A stretch of DNA of 64,000 nucleotides from Porphyromonadaceae bacterium. GTDB taxonomy: Bacteria > Bacteroidota > Bacteroidia > Bacteroidales > UBA12481. Every line of letters starts with the position of its first letter. Position 1 is the first letter of the stretch. This document shows, piece after piece, positions 20,744 to 30,624 of the stretch. Made by a program: the position numbers and the translations under genes. The stretch spans positions 62,001 through 126,000 of the forward strand of contig QYQM01000061.1 of the NCBI GenBank assembly GCA_007280905.1. Reading direction: 5' to 3'. Below the pieces are notes generated by a model, which had not been told where the DNA came from, ran no database searches, and saw only the letters and a program-made list of their open reading frames with translations.

Positions 20744-21520
20744 ATGTTTCAATTAAGGACAGACGAAGAGGTTGAGTTGCTTCGGCAAAGCAACCTGCTC
20801 GTATCTGCTACTCTGGCTGCTGTTGCTTCTTTGATGAAACCCGGGGTTTCAACTATGGAAATCGACCAAAGGGCTGAAGGGTTTATCCGTGATCATGGGG
20901 GAGTGCCGGGATTTAAAGGTTATCAGGGTTATCCTGCTACGCTTTGTGTCTCGATCAATGATGAGGTAGTTCACGGAATTCCTTCCCGGAGAGTTCTCAA
21001 AGATGGCGATATAGTGTCTGTGGATTGCGGAGTTTTGATGAATGGATTCCATGGTGATTCTGCTTTTACGTTTACCATCGGGGTTGTAAAACCAGAAGTG
21101 TTAAAACTGATCAGGGTAACCAAAGAATGTTTGAAACTGGGAATATCTCAGGCAGTCACAGGAAAACGAATCGGCGATATTGGTCATGCCATTCAAAAGC
21201 ACGCAGAGATAAACGGGTTCTCGGTTGTAAGAGAAATGGTCGGACACGGTGTTGGACGTCATCTTCACGAACCACCAGAAGTTCCTAATTATGGGAAGCC
21301 CGGAACCGGAGAGGTTCTGCAAAAAGGGCTAACCATTGCGATAGAACCGATGATTAACCTGGGCAAAAGGCACATTCATCAAGATCAGGACGGGTGGACT
21401 ATCCGGACTGCTGACCGAAAGCCATCAGCCCATTTTGAACATTCGATAGTGGTAAAGGATCAAATAGCAGATGTATTGTCTGATTTTAATATAATTGAAG
21501 AAGCAGTTTCTAAAGTTTAA
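20744..21520 (+). CDS. map: Type I methionine aminopeptidase
   Basis: Removes the initiator Met from new proteins. The 258-residue chain has the pita-bread fold motifs: SVDCGVLMNGFHGDSAFTF (two metal-binding Asp), MVGHGVGRHLHEPPEVPNY (metal His), IEPMINL and the FEHSIVV Glu. Located between secY and infA, its standard place in the spc-alpha junction. Confidence 0.97.
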   Translation: MFQLRTDEEVELLRQSNLLVSATLAAVASLMKPGVSTMEIDQRAEGFIRDHGGVPGFKGYQGYPATLCVSINDEVVHGIPSRRVLKDGDIVSVDCGVLMNGFHGDSAFTFTIGVVKPEVLKLIRVTKECLKLGISQAVTGKRIGDIGHAIQKHAEINGFSVVREMVGHGVGRHLHEPPEVPNYGKPGTGEVLQKGLTIAIEPMINLGKRHIHQDQDGWTIRTADRKPSAHFEHSIVVKDQIADVLSDFNIIEEAVSKV

Positions 21521-21523
21521 TAT

Positions 21524-21745
21524 ATGCCAAAGCAGCCTTCTATCGAACAGGATGGTACAATTATCGAAGCTCTGTCCAATGCTATGTTCCGCGTAGAATT
21601 GGAGAATGGGCACGTTATAACCGCCCATATCTCCGGCAAAATGCGTATGCATTATATTAAAATACTGCCGGGAGACAAGGTGAGAGTCGAAATGTCTCCA
21701 TACGATCTGACAAAAGGACGAATTGCATACCGATACAAAAATTGA
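21524..21745 (+). CDS. infA: Translation initiation factor IF-1
   Basis: A 73-residue OB-fold protein that binds the ribosomal A site during initiation. [20 protein letters not shown] and [20 protein letters not shown] are family motifs; the end [10 protein letters not shown] is typical. It starts 3 bases after the map stop. Confidence 0.97.
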   Translation: MPKQPSIEQDGTIIEALSNAMFRVELENGHVITAHISGKMRMHYIKILPGDKVRVEMSPYDLTKGRIAYRYKN

Positions 21746-21758
21746 TAAAATAGCGACC

Positions 21759-21875
21759 ATGAAGGTAAGAGCATCCGTTAAGAAGCGTTCCGCCGAGTGC
21801 AAAATTGTACGTCGGAAAGGACGATTATATGTAATTAATAAGAAAAATCCCAAGTTCAAGCAACGTCAGGGATAA
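21759..21875 (+). CDS. rpmJ: 50S ribosomal protein L36, zinc-less form (bL36)
   Basis: A short gene of 38 residues read directly from the sequence: it begins [20 protein letters not shown] and ends NPKFKQRQG. In zinc-binding L36 three Cys and one His hold the metal; here only Cys14 remains, and the other positions are Ser11, Asn27 and Phe33, so zinc cannot be bound. It stands between infA and rpsM, as in other bacteria. Confidence 0.96.
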   Translation: MKVRASVKKRSAECKIVRRKGRLYVINKKNPKFKQRQG

Positions 21876-21911
21876 TTGGTATTTTGAAACAACTCATAAG
21901 GAATATCTTTT

Positions 21912-22289
21912 ATGGCACGTATCGTTGGTGTTGATATACCAAACAACAAGAGGGGCGAAATCGCACTCACTTATATCTATGGAATCGGCAGAAGCACATC
22001 CCGTAGAATTCTGGACCAAGCCGGTGTTGATAAAGATCGAAAAGTTCAGGATTGGACTGATGATCAAAGCACCGCCATCCGTAATTTCATCAATGAGAAT
22101 TTCAAAATCGAAGGTGAACTTCGGTCTGAAACTCAGATTAATATCAAACGTCTAATGGACATAGGTTCCTATAGGGGTATCCGCCATCGTCTCGGCTTGC
22201 CGGTGCGTGGACAAAGTACCAAGAACAATGCCCGTACCCGAAAAGGAAGACGGAAAACTGTAGCGAACAAAAAGAAAGCGACTAAATAA
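21912..22289 (+). CDS. rpsM: 30S ribosomal protein S13 (uS13)
   Basis: S13 of 125 residues, a head protein that forms bridges with the 50S. Starts [19 protein letters not shown], with the helix-two-turn-helix [13 protein letters not shown] and the tail block [20 protein letters not shown]. Confidence 0.98.
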   Translation: MARIVGVDIPNNKRGEIALTYIYGIGRSTSRRILDQAGVDKDRKVQDWTDDQSTAIRNFINENFKIEGELRSETQINIKRLMDIGSYRGIRHRLGLPVRGQSTKNNARTRKGRRKTVANKKKATK

Positions 22290-22299
22290 CCGTTAGACT

Positions 22300-22692
22300 A
22301 TGGCAAAGAAGAAAGTTAAAGCAGCAAAGAAACGGATTGTGCAGGTTGAAGCACTTGGACAGGCACACATCCATTCTTCATTTAACAATATTATTGTTTC
22401 CCTGACCAACAATTCCGGACAGGTTATTGCTTGGTCTTCAAGCGGGAAAAACGGTTTCCGGGGGTCGAAAAAGAATACCCCGTATGCAGCCCAAATTGCA
22501 GCTCAGGATGCGTCTAAAGTAGCATACGACCTGGGCCTGAGGAAAGTGAAAGTTTTCGTAAAAGGACCTGGTAATGGCAGGGAATCTGCAATCCGTACGA
22601 TTCATAACAGCGGTATCGAAGTTGTCGAGATCGTTGACGTAACACCGCTGCCGCATAATGGCTGCCGCCCTCCTAAACGCAGGAGAGTATAA
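22300..22692 (+). CDS. rpsK: 30S ribosomal protein S11 (uS11)
   Basis: S11 of 130 residues, on the 30S platform by the E site. Recognised by [37 protein letters not shown] and the end [17 protein letters not shown]. Confidence 0.98.
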   Translation: MAKKKVKAAKKRIVQVEALGQAHIHSSFNNIIVSLTNNSGQVIAWSSSGKNGFRGSKKNTPYAAQIAAQDASKVAYDLGLRKVKVFVKGPGNGRESAIRTIHNSGIEVVEIVDVTPLPHNGCRPPKRRRV

Positions 22693-22727
22693 GAAATTCG
22701 AATTAACAAACGATAAATCAGAGTTAG

Positions 22728-23336
22728 ATGGCTAAGTATACTGGACCAAAGACCAGAATCGCAAGAAAATTTGGAGAACCGATTTACGGACCGGATAAGT
22801 ATTTTGATAAAAGGAATTATCCGCCGGGATTTCATGGTCCTTCAAGAAGAAGAAGAAAGCTTTCAGAATATGGCACTCAGTTGAAAGAGAAGCAGAAAGC
22901 TAAATATACCTATGGGGTACTTGAGAAACAGTTTGCTAATCTGTTTCATAAAGCCCAAAGGACAAAAGGTATTACCGGTGAAGTTTTATTGCAGCTTCTC
23001 GAGACACGTTTGGATAACGTTGTATTCCGACTTGGAATTTCCAATACGCGTGCAGCTGCCCGGCAATTGGTTAACCACAGACATATCGTGATTAATGGAA
23101 AGGTTGTTGATATAGCTTCTTATCTGGTTAAACCTGGTGACGTCATCGGTGTCCGTGAAAAATCGAAATCATTGGAAGTCATATTGAACTCTCTCGCCTC
23201 AGCTTCCAGATCCAGGTATTCCTGGCTGGAATGGGACCACACCATGATGTCCGGTAAATTTCTGAACGTTCCTGAAAGGACGGAAATTCCCGAAAACATT
23301 AAAGAACAACTTATCGTTGAATTATATTCCAAGTAA
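22728..23336 (+). CDS. rpsD: 30S ribosomal protein S4 (uS4)
   Basis: S4 of 202 residues, a primary 16S binder and accuracy protein. It begins [20 protein letters not shown] and has the S4 RNA-binding domain ([33 protein letters not shown]). No N-terminal zinc Cys cluster is present. Confidence 0.98.
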   Translation: MAKYTGPKTRIARKFGEPIYGPDKYFDKRNYPPGFHGPSRRRRKLSEYGTQLKEKQKAKYTYGVLEKQFANLFHKAQRTKGITGEVLLQLLETRLDNVVFRLGISNTRAAARQLVNHRHIVINGKVVDIASYLVKPGDVIGVREKSKSLEVILNSLASASRSRYSWLEWDHTMMSGKFLNVPERTEIPENIKEQLIVELYSK

Positions 23337-23353
23337 ACGTAAAATCCTGATCA

Positions 23354-24346
23354 ATGGCCATATTATCATTTCAGAAACCTGACAAGGTTATCCTGCTTGA
23401 ATCGGACCCCAGTTATGGAAAGTTCGAATTCCGGCCACTTGAACCGGGCTATGGGATTACTATTGGTAACTCCCTTCGCCGTATCCTACTGAGCTCACTC
23501 GAAGGATTCGCTATCACCACCGTGAAAATTGAAGGAGTGGACCACGAATTCTCAACCATTAAGGGAGTATTGGAGGACGTATCCGAAATTATTCTGAATC
23601 TAAAACAAGTTCGGTTTAAACAACAAATCGAAGGAGTTGAAGATGAGCGGGTTACTATAAACGTGACTGGTCAGGATCAGCTTAAAGCCGCAGATTTGAA
23701 TAATTTCTTAAGCGGTTTTAAAATCCTGAATCCTGATTTAGTGATCTGTCGGATGGATCCGGCAGTAAAACTGCAAATGACTATCACCATCAGCAAAGGC
23801 CGTGGTTATGTGCCTTCTGATGAAAACAAATCAGAAGATGCTGAGATCGGAATAATTGCTCTTGATTCAGTTTTTACTCCAATCAGGAACGTTAAGTATA
23901 TGGTTGAAAATTTCAGGGTCGAGCAAAAAACTGACTATGAAAAACTGATCCTTGAAATCAAAACCGATGGCTCCATTAACCCGAAAGACGCATTAAAAGA
24001 AGCTGCAAAAATACTGATCCATCATTTCATGCTGTTTTCGGATGACAAGATCACCCTGGAATCTGATGAGAAAATGGATAGTGAGGAGTTTGATGAGGAA
24101 GTTTTGCATATGAGACAACAACTCAAGACTAAGTTAACCGATTTAGACCTTTCAGTTCGGGCTTTGAATTGTCTTAAAGCTGCCGATGTCGAAACTTTGG
24201 GTGATTTGGTTGCCTACAATAAAAATGACCTGTTGAAATTCAGAAATTTCGGTAAAAAATCCCTCACTGAGCTGGAAGACCTGCTGAAAATAATGAATTT
24301 GAACTTTGGAATGGATGTAGTTAAATACAAGTTAGATAAGGAATAG
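23354..24346 (+). CDS. rpoA: DNA-directed RNA polymerase subunit alpha
   Basis: Alpha subunit of 330 residues. The N-terminal dimerisation domain shows [20 protein letters not shown]; the C-terminal domain that contacts UP elements and activators shows [20 protein letters not shown] and [16 protein letters not shown]. Lies between rpsD and rplQ, the standard alpha operon order. Confidence 0.98.
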   Translation: MAILSFQKPDKVILLESDPSYGKFEFRPLEPGYGITIGNSLRRILLSSLEGFAITTVKIEGVDHEFSTIKGVLEDVSEIILNLKQVRFKQQIEGVEDERVTINVTGQDQLKAADLNNFLSGFKILNPDLVICRMDPAVKLQMTITISKGRGYVPSDENKSEDAEIGIIALDSVFTPIRNVKYMVENFRVEQKTDYEKLILEIKTDGSINPKDALKEAAKILIHHFMLFSDDKITLESDEKMDSEEFDEEVLHMRQQLKTKLTDLDLSVRALNCLKAADVETLGDLVAYNKNDLLKFRNFGKKSLTELEDLLKIMNLNFGMDVVKYKLDKE

Positions 24347-24350
24347 TACA

Positions 24351-24947
24351 ATGAGACACGGAGATAAACAGAATAATTTAGGGAGAAAGAGTGCTCATCG
24401 CGAAGCTATGTTGGGCAATATGGCTTGTGCCCTGATCAAACACAAACGGATTAGTACGACAGTTGCCAAGGCAAAAGCTCTAAGGAAATATGTTGAGCCT
24501 CTGATAACAAAAGCTAAAGACGATACCACCCATTCACGTAGGATCATTTTTAGTTATTTGAGTGATAAAGAGGCTGTTACTGAGCTTTTCCGTGATGTGA
24601 CACAAAAAATCAGCGACAGACCAGGTGGTTATACCCGCATTCTGAAAACCGGAACCCGCCTTGGAGATAGTGCTGAAATGTGCATTATCGAACTGGTAGA
24701 CTTTAATGAGAACATGCTTTCTGCTAAAGCTGACGTAAAAGCTAAAACAACTCGCCGGTCCAGGAAGTCTCCGAAAACGGCTGCTGATGAAGCAACTACG
24801 ACCGTCGAAAAGAAGCCGGCCGCTAAAACAGCAAAGAAAAAGGTTGAAGGAGCTGAAAAAGCCAAGACAAAAGCTAAAACAGAGGAAGTAATCGAACCTG
24901 TTACTGAAGAAGAGGTTAGCGAAGACTTGCAAAAAGAGAAAGAATAG
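24351..24947 (+). CDS. rplQ: 50S ribosomal protein L17 with long charged C-terminal tail (bL17)
   Basis: The first ~120 residues are ordinary L17 ([56 protein letters not shown]). After [10 protein letters not shown] come about 75 further residues rich in Lys, Ala, Thr and Glu, first basic ([10 protein letters not shown]) and then acidic at the end ([21 protein letters not shown] region). The tail is low-complexity and probably disordered on the ribosome surface near the tunnel exit. Last gene of the superoperon, followed by a terminator. Confidence 0.96.
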   Translation: MRHGDKQNNLGRKSAHREAMLGNMACALIKHKRISTTVAKAKALRKYVEPLITKAKDDTTHSRRIIFSYLSDKEAVTELFRDVTQKISDRPGGYTRILKTGTRLGDSAEMCIIELVDFNENMLSAKADVKAKTTRRSRKSPKTAADEATTTVEKKPAAKTAKKKVEGAEKAKTKAKTEEVIEPVTEEEVSEDLQKEKE

Positions 24948-24973
24948 AGCATATCTACGCTTACAGTATATAG

Positions 24974-25002
24974 CCCGGGTAAACATTACCTGGGTTTTTT
25001 TT
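24974..25002 (+). terminator. Terminator of the ribosomal superoperon
   Basis: A 9-bp stem (24974-24982 with 24986-24994, one G-U pair), three-base loop and eight T. It lies 27 bases after the rplQ stop and ends the 17.8-kb run. Confidence 0.88.
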
Positions 25003-25032
25003 ATCTTGTAAGAAAAAAGGAGAAGGGATCAG

Positions 25033-26931
25033 ATGAATCTGTCGACTTATATCAAAAAGTTGGAACAAGCTGGTGAAATTATCAGGATACAGGAGGAAGT
25101 CTCCCCCCGTCTTGAAATAACTGAAATCACAGATCGTTTTTCAAAGCAGATGGGGGGCGGTAAAGCTCTTCTTTTTGAAATGACCGGAACCGAATACCCT
25201 GTTCTGATTAACTCACTGGGATCGGAAAAACGAATCAGGATTGCTTTAGGTGGCCGGTCACCCGATGAGCTTGCCGGTGAAATCCATAAGATGATCAGTC
25301 TTCTTACCGGCGGTGATTCAGGTTTTGCCGGTAAAGTCAGGAAGATACCTCTCTTAGGTAAAGCGGCCCGGTGGATTCCCAAACGAAGAAGAGGTAGGGG
25401 AGCCTCTCAGGAAGTTATCAATCTGGAGCCTGATCTCGGTAAATTGCCTGTCTTAACTTGCTGGCCTTTTGATGGAGGACCGTTTATTACTTTACCGCTG
25501 GTCCACACGGTTGATCCTGTTACCGGATCTTCAAACCTCGGGATGTACCGGATGCAGGTTTTCGGGCCCAACTCAACCGGAATGCACTGGCACATGCATA
25601 AAACCGGAGCCCGTCATTATCGGGAATATCAGAAAATGGGTAAAAAGATGCCAGTAGCGGTAGCTTTGGGTGGAGATCCGGTTTACACTTACTGTGCAAC
25701 GGCCCCATTGCCCGACGGCATTGATGAGTACCTTCTGGCTGGTTTTATCCGGAATAAGCCGGTAACTCTGGTCAAATGTGTAACACAGGAATTGTGGGTG
25801 CCGGAGGATTGTGATTTTATTTTAGAGGGATACGTAAACCCGGCTGAGCCGTTAAAGACCGAAGGGCCATTTGGTGATCATACTGGTTTTTATTCCCTTG
25901 AAGATCAGTTTCCTGTTTTTCACCTGACGGCAATCACCCACCGGCGAAAAGCTATTTATCCTGCAACAATTGTCGGAATTCCTCCTCAGGAAGATGCCTG
26001 GCTGGCGTGGGTTACTGAAAGACTTTTTAAACCACTGATCAAAATGGCGTTGGTTCCTGAGTTGACCGATTTTCATTTACCTATTGAAGGAGTGGCTCAT
26101 AACCTTGTTCTGGCCCGAATTACTCCGTCTTATCCCGGACAAGGCCGCAAAGTTTTGCATACTTTATGGGGTGCTGGCCAGATGATGTTTACTAAGTTTA
26201 CTGTGATAACCGGAGATGGGCCGGAGTTAAGGGACTATTTCCATCTGGCGCGGTATATTTCAGGCCGTGTGGATCCTTCGCTGCATTTGGAAAAAGCTTC
26301 GGGACCATTGGATATTCTAGATCACTCATCGAGAGAACCAGCCTTCGGAGGGAAATTGGGGCTCGACGCTACCGGACCGGAAATATTCATTGACGATCAA
26401 ACAAGCAGAAATATTGATGAACAAGTTGTTATAGCCTTTCGCTCACAGCATCCGCAGATTATGGACATGAATCTGGAATGGATAAAGGAGGGTATATCTA
26501 TCGGTTTAATTTCTTTGCGTAAAACTTATTCCGGAGTGGTGAGTGAAATGGCAGATGAGATCCGGTTGTTCGATTCTTTTAATGATATCAGGTTTTGGAT
26601 TGTTTTTGATGACTGGGTCGATCTGTCAGATCCTCATGAAATTGTTTGGCTTACCGGAAGTAACGTGGAAGTACTTTCTGACGTCCGGATTTTTCCTGCA
26701 GCCAATGGAAAAGCAGCCGGCATGATGTTCATTGACGCTACTGTCAAGACACTCAATTTGGATGGTTTTCTCCGTCCATGGCCAAACCCAACTCTCATGG
26801 ACACGGAAACTATCAGAATGGTTGATGAAAAATGGCCAAAGTATGGAGTTGGAGCATTGATCTCATCTCCTACGTCGAAATATTCAAAATTCTACCAGGA
26901 AGGCGCTGTCAGGAAGACTTTAAGACAATAA
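25033..26931 (+). CDS. UbiD-family decarboxylase
   Basis: A 632-residue prenylated-FMN-dependent (de)carboxylase. The family region is EGPFGDHTGFYSLEDQFPVF, preceded by DPVTGSSNLGMYRMQVF and followed by IVGIPPQEDAW. The length and an N-terminal block of ~110 residues match the long Bacteroidota members often linked to menaquinone (futalosine-type) or aromatic acid decarboxylation; the substrate cannot be told from sequence. No ubiX-like flavin prenyltransferase gene is nearby. A strong purine-rich site (AAAAAAGGAGAAGGG) precedes the ATG. The final codons and the stop lie inside a tandem octamer repeat. Confidence 0.9.
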   Translation: MNLSTYIKKLEQAGEIIRIQEEVSPRLEITEITDRFSKQMGGGKALLFEMTGTEYPVLINSLGSEKRIRIALGGRSPDELAGEIHKMISLLTGGDSGFAGKVRKIPLLGKAARWIPKRRRGRGASQEVINLEPDLGKLPVLTCWPFDGGPFITLPLVHTVDPVTGSSNLGMYRMQVFGPNSTGMHWHMHKTGARHYREYQKMGKKMPVAVALGGDPVYTYCATAPLPDGIDEYLLAGFIRNKPVTLVKCVTQELWVPEDCDFILEGYVNPAEPLKTEGPFGDHTGFYSLEDQFPVFHLTAITHRRKAIYPATIVGIPPQEDAWLAWVTERLFKPLIKMALVPELTDFHLPIEGVAHNLVLARITPSYPGQGRKVLHTLWGAGQMMFTKFTVITGDGPELRDYFHLARYISGRVDPSLHLEKASGPLDILDHSSREPAFGGKLGLDATGPEIFIDDQTSRNIDEQVVIAFRSQHPQIMDMNLEWIKEGISIGLISLRKTYSGVVSEMADEIRLFDSFNDIRFWIVFDDWVDLSDPHEIVWLTGSNVEVLSDVRIFPAANGKAAGMMFIDATVKTLNLDGFLRPWPNPTLMDTETIRMVDEKWPKYGVGALISSPTSKYSKFYQEGAVRKTLRQ

Positions 26932-26966
26932 GACTGTTAGACAATATGACAAAAAGACTGTAAGCC
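26914..26966 (+). repeat. Degenerate tandem octamer repeat, TAAGACNN type
   Basis: Six copies of a degenerate AAGAC core occur at exact 8-base spacing (26914, 26922, 26930, 26938, 26946, 26954), with a decayed copy at 26962. The array covers the last codons and stop of the UbiD gene and runs to 8 bases before the dsbD stop on the other strand. The same unit, on the minus strand, appears at 46286-46341. Confidence 0.8.
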
Positions 26967-26973
26967 AGGAGGC

Positions 26974-28998
26974 TTAATTACTTTTTTGCCGGCTGTTGAA
27001 TTCCCTGAGTCCTTTATCCAGAAAATCGATAAAGGAATCCACGTTGAGATCATAGGATCGTGTGGGAATCAGTAATTTGCCATTAGTGTCGAGCAGAGCA
27101 TATTGCGGTTGAGTGTTTTGACCAAAGCGGGTGATCTGGAAATCCTGGTACTTTTTCCCCAAAGTCTTTTTCACTTTGCCGTCATAGGTCGATATAATCC
27201 ACTCCGATTCAGGAAGTTTTATAACCTTATCATCTACGTATAGGGCAACCACTACATATTTTTCCCGCAATCTTTGTAACACTCGCGGGTCCACCCATAC
27301 TCTGGCTTCCATTTCGCGGCAGTTGACGCAGCCGTGCCCGGTAAAGTCGATAAAAACCGGTTTATTCCGAGATTTGGCACACGATAAAGCCTGATCATAG
27401 TCGAAATAACCTTTCAGATCATGAGGTAGTTTGAGTTTGTCAGCGTATTTAGGTTTCTCGCAAATGATCAGGTCTGACAGAGGGGTATTGAGAGAAGCTC
27501 CAGAATTTTCCCTGATGATATGTTTTAAATCAAAATCGCTGGTTGTTTCAGGCGGAAGATAACCGGCCAGTGCTTTCAGCGGAGCACCGATCATCCCGGG
27601 TATCATATATACTACAAAAGTAAATGTGATGATGGAGAGAAATAGTCGTGGAACACCAATATGGGTTACTTCACTGTCATGCTTAAATTTGATTTTACCC
27701 AGAAGATAGAAGCCCATTAAGGTGAAGATGACAATCCAAAAGGCCAGGTAAACTTCACGGTCAAGAATTCCCCAATGATAGGTTTGATCTGCAATACTCA
27801 GGAATTTAAGTCCGAGTGCAAGTTCAATAAAGCCAAGAATAACTTTCACGGAGTTTAACCACCCCCCGGATTTCGGCAATGAGCTCAACCAGGACGGGAA
27901 AATGGCAAACAAAGTAAAGGGGAGAGCAAATGCAATTCCAAAACCAAGCATTCCTACGATTGGTTGAAGAATTTGTCCCCCGGCTGATTGAACCAGAACG
28001 GTGCCAACGATTGGGCCAGTACAGGAAAATGAGACTAATACCGTGGTGAATGCCATAAAGAAAGGACCTCCCAAACCACCTTTATCAGCTCGTTGGTCAG
28101 ATTTGCTGATCATCCAGTTTGGCAGATTGATCTCAAACATTCCGAAAAACCATGCGGCAAAGAAGAGGAATATCAGAAAGAATAAAACATTGGGGATCCA
28201 GTGGGTACTCATGAAATTGGCTATGCCGGGACCAAAAGTTATCGCAACAACAGTTCCAATGACTGCGAAAATCGCCACAATTGAAATACCGAAGAACATT
28301 GACTCGAACAGGGATTTCCGGCGTGATTTTTTTCCATGCATAAAGAAAGAGACGGTCATCGGTATCATAGGAAAAACGCAAGGGGTCAGCAATGCGATCA
28401 AACCACTTCCGAAAGCGATCCAAAAAAGCTTCCAAAGGTTTTTAGTGGATCTTGATGCCGGAGTGGAGCTATCGGGTGTTGCTGGTTTGACAGTGGCGGA
28501 TTCACTTTTTTCTGCTCTGGATTGTTCTATGTTGAAATCAAAATCAGTACTGCCAAGGGAGCATTTACTGTCATCACATATCTGATAATCAATGGTTCCG
28601 ATGATTTTAAAGGATTCTTTTTTAAGGACTTTGATTTTTTGTATGAAATGGGCTTCCATGGCGAAATAGGCCACCTTCATATTGAACATCTTGTCGAATT
28701 CTTCTTCGGCTTTGGTAACCTCTGAAACGCTGTCGATCCGTTGAAAATTGGGAGACGGTTCAAAGGTAAAAACGGCCGGTTGAGGTCCGCCAATGGGAAC
28801 GAACTGGCTGTACATATGCCAGGTTGGTTCAATGGCAGCAGAAAAAAGCAACTCATAGATACTGTCCCTGACCGGTTTCACTGAATAGGACCAGCTCACC
28901 GGGTCAACCATTTGTGACTTGCATGACATAAAGGAACCGGTTAACAGGCATAATGTTAACAAGAGATAGAGAGAATTCTTCTGCTTGAACATAATCAA
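26974..28998 (-). CDS. dsbD: Thiol:disulfide interchange protein DsbD
   Basis: A 674-residue protein that carries electrons from cytoplasmic thioredoxin to the periplasm. It has an N-terminal signal, then an alpha domain with the Cys pair in YQICDDSKC; a central eight-helix CcdA-like part (TPCVFPMIPMTVSFFMHG and FSCTGPIVGTVLVQSAGG hold the two membrane Cys); and a C-terminal thioredoxin domain with GCVNC (Cys557/Cys560). All six redox Cys are present. A Cys at residue 26 (GSFMSCKS) gives a possible, imperfect lipobox. Lies 16 bases downstream of the RNase E/G gene and is probably co-transcribed with it. Confidence 0.93.
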   Translation of the reverse strand: MIMFKQKNSLYLLLTLCLLTGSFMSCKSQMVDPVSWSYSVKPVRDSIYELLFSAAIEPTWHMYSQFVPIGGPQPAVFTFEPSPNFQRIDSVSEVTKAEEEFDKMFNMKVAYFAMEAHFIQKIKVLKKESFKIIGTIDYQICDDSKCSLGSTDFDFNIEQSRAEKSESATVKPATPDSSTPASRSTKNLWKLFWIAFGSGLIALLTPCVFPMIPMTVSFFMHGKKSRRKSLFESMFFGISIVAIFAVIGTVVAITFGPGIANFMSTHWIPNVLFFLIFLFFAAWFFGMFEINLPNWMISKSDQRADKGGLGGPFFMAFTTVLVSFSCTGPIVGTVLVQSAGGQILQPIVGMLGFGIAFALPFTLFAIFPSWLSSLPKSGGWLNSVKVILGFIELALGLKFLSIADQTYHWGILDREVYLAFWIVIFTLMGFYLLGKIKFKHDSEVTHIGVPRLFLSIITFTFVVYMIPGMIGAPLKALAGYLPPETTSDFDLKHIIRENSGASLNTPLSDLIICEKPKYADKLKLPHDLKGYFDYDQALSCAKSRNKPVFIDFTGHGCVNCREMEARVWVDPRVLQRLREKYVVVALYVDDKVIKLPESEWIISTYDGKVKKTLGKKYQDFQITRFGQNTQPQYALLDTNGKLLIPTRSYDLNVDSFIDFLDKGLREFNSRQKSN

Positions 28999-29014
28999 AA
29001 GAGTAAACAGTTAA

Positions 29015-30565
29015 TTAGATAACGAATTTCTCGCCATTCTGATCAAGAAACTCATAATTCAGAATCCCCAGGTTTGGATCTGATATGATTTTGAGCCAAT
29101 TATGATTTTTGTACGACCATTTCATCCGGATCGACGGGAACCCATAGCGCAGATAGGCTGCCAGGTAAGGATGAGCTTTTAGTGTCAATTTTGGCTTCGG
29201 GTATTTGTCTAAAATATAGAGAAATTGATTTAACACCTGATCCAGAATGAGGATGCTAGGTGTAACTTCGCCTGTTCCACTGCAGGTTGAACAGGACTCC
29301 ATGATCTGAACATCCATCTCGGGCCTGACTCTCTGGCGCGTGATCTGGATCAGACCGAATTTACTTACGGGAAGGATATGGTGCTTGGCCCTGTCAGCTT
29401 TCATGGCCTCTTTCATCCGGTCGAAAACCTTTTGGCGGTTATCCGCCTTGACCATATCAATAAAGTCAACCACGATAATTCCGCCCATATCTCTCAGCCT
29501 GAGTTGCCTTGCGATTTCATCGGCTGCAGAAAGGTTTACATCAAGGGCATTGGTTTCCTGATCGCTGGCTGATTGAGAGCGGTTACCGCTGTTAACATCA
29601 ATAACATGCAGGGCTTCAGTATGCTCAATAATCAAATAGGCCCCGCTTTTGTAGGAAACGGTTTTTCCAAAAAGGGTCTTTATTTGTTTATCGATCCCGA
29701 AATGTTCAAATATTGGAGTGTTAGCCGAATAGTACTTTACAATTTTTTGTTTTTCGGGGGCGATTGTGATGATAAAGTCACGGATTTCCCGATAGAGGGC
29801 CTGATCATTAACAGAAATACTATTGAAAGAGGGATTCAAAATGTCCCTCAAAATGGCGGAGGTTCGGTTCAGTTCACCTAAAACCAGGGTTGGCGGTTCT
29901 ACTGATTTGATATCCTGAAAAATAGACTCCCATCTTTCCACAAGCGATTTCAATTCTGCATCCAAAACGGCCACTTTGCGTTCTTTGGCAACCGTTCTGA
30001 CGATAACACCGTAATTCTTCGGTTTAATAGATAGGATCAGTCGCTTAAGCCTGTCGCGCTCTTCTTCGGATTTTATTTTTGTGGAAACCGAAACTTTATC
30101 GGAAAATGGTAAAAGAACCAGATTCCGACCTGCTAAGGATATCTCACTGGTGAGGCGGGGGCCTTTAGACGCTATCGGTTCCTTAGCTACCTGGACAAGA
30201 ATTACCTGTCCGGCCTTCATCAGGTTAGTAATCTTACCGTGTTTATCAATATCCGGATCAGTCCTAAACTTATCCAGGATCGGAATCTTGGTTTTCCGGT
30301 TAAGAGCCTGATTAAGGTATTTGTTCAGTGACCGAAATTGCGGCCCAAGATCGAGGTAATGCAGGAAGGCGTCTTTTTCATATCCGACATCAACGAAAGC
30401 TGCATTCAATCCCGGCATGATTTTCTTTACCTTGCCAAGATAGATGTCACCTACTGAAAACTGAATATTTGATTTTTCCTTGTTGAGTTCAACCAGCTTT
30501 TTTTCCTCAAGAAGAGCTATCGCTATTTCGCTTGTGCTGGCATCGATAATCAGTTCATTACTCAC
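29015..30565 (-). CDS. rng: Ribonuclease E/G family protein
   Basis: A 516-residue single-strand endoribonuclease of the short (RNase G-like) form, acting in rRNA processing and mRNA decay. It has an S1 RNA-binding domain near residues 38-130 (GDIYLGKVKKIMPGLNAAFV), the 5'-sensor region and the DNase I-like catalytic part with HVIDVNSG and IVVDFIDM (catalytic Asp residues). The zinc-link equivalent near the end is SCSTCSGTG, providing two Cys. There is no long C-terminal scaffold, so no degradosome platform is predicted. A 5'-terminal hairpin is predicted upstream. Confidence 0.95.
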   Translation of the reverse strand: MSNELIIDASTSEIAIALLEEKKLVELNKEKSNIQFSVGDIYLGKVKKIMPGLNAAFVDVGYEKDAFLHYLDLGPQFRSLNKYLNQALNRKTKIPILDKFRTDPDIDKHGKITNLMKAGQVILVQVAKEPIASKGPRLTSEISLAGRNLVLLPFSDKVSVSTKIKSEEERDRLKRLILSIKPKNYGVIVRTVAKERKVAVLDAELKSLVERWESIFQDIKSVEPPTLVLGELNRTSAILRDILNPSFNSISVNDQALYREIRDFIITIAPEKQKIVKYYSANTPIFEHFGIDKQIKTLFGKTVSYKSGAYLIIEHTEALHVIDVNSGNRSQSASDQETNALDVNLSAADEIARQLRLRDMGGIIVVDFIDMVKADNRQKVFDRMKEAMKADRAKHHILPVSKFGLIQITRQRVRPEMDVQIMESCSTCSGTGEVTPSILILDQVLNQFLYILDKYPKPKLTLKAHPYLAAYLRYGFPSIRMKWSYKNHNWLKIISDPNLGILNYEFLDQNGEKFVI

Positions 30566-30624
30566 AACTCGTTATGTCTTTGGGGAGAAGAGTAAATGGA
30601 GGTAATGCCTTTCCAATAAACAGG

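Noticed and set aside
28001-28585. Open frame of 194 codons on the plus strand inside dsbD
   Set aside because: Antisense to the DsbD membrane region; composition (many Ile/Lys) simply mirrors the opposite strand.
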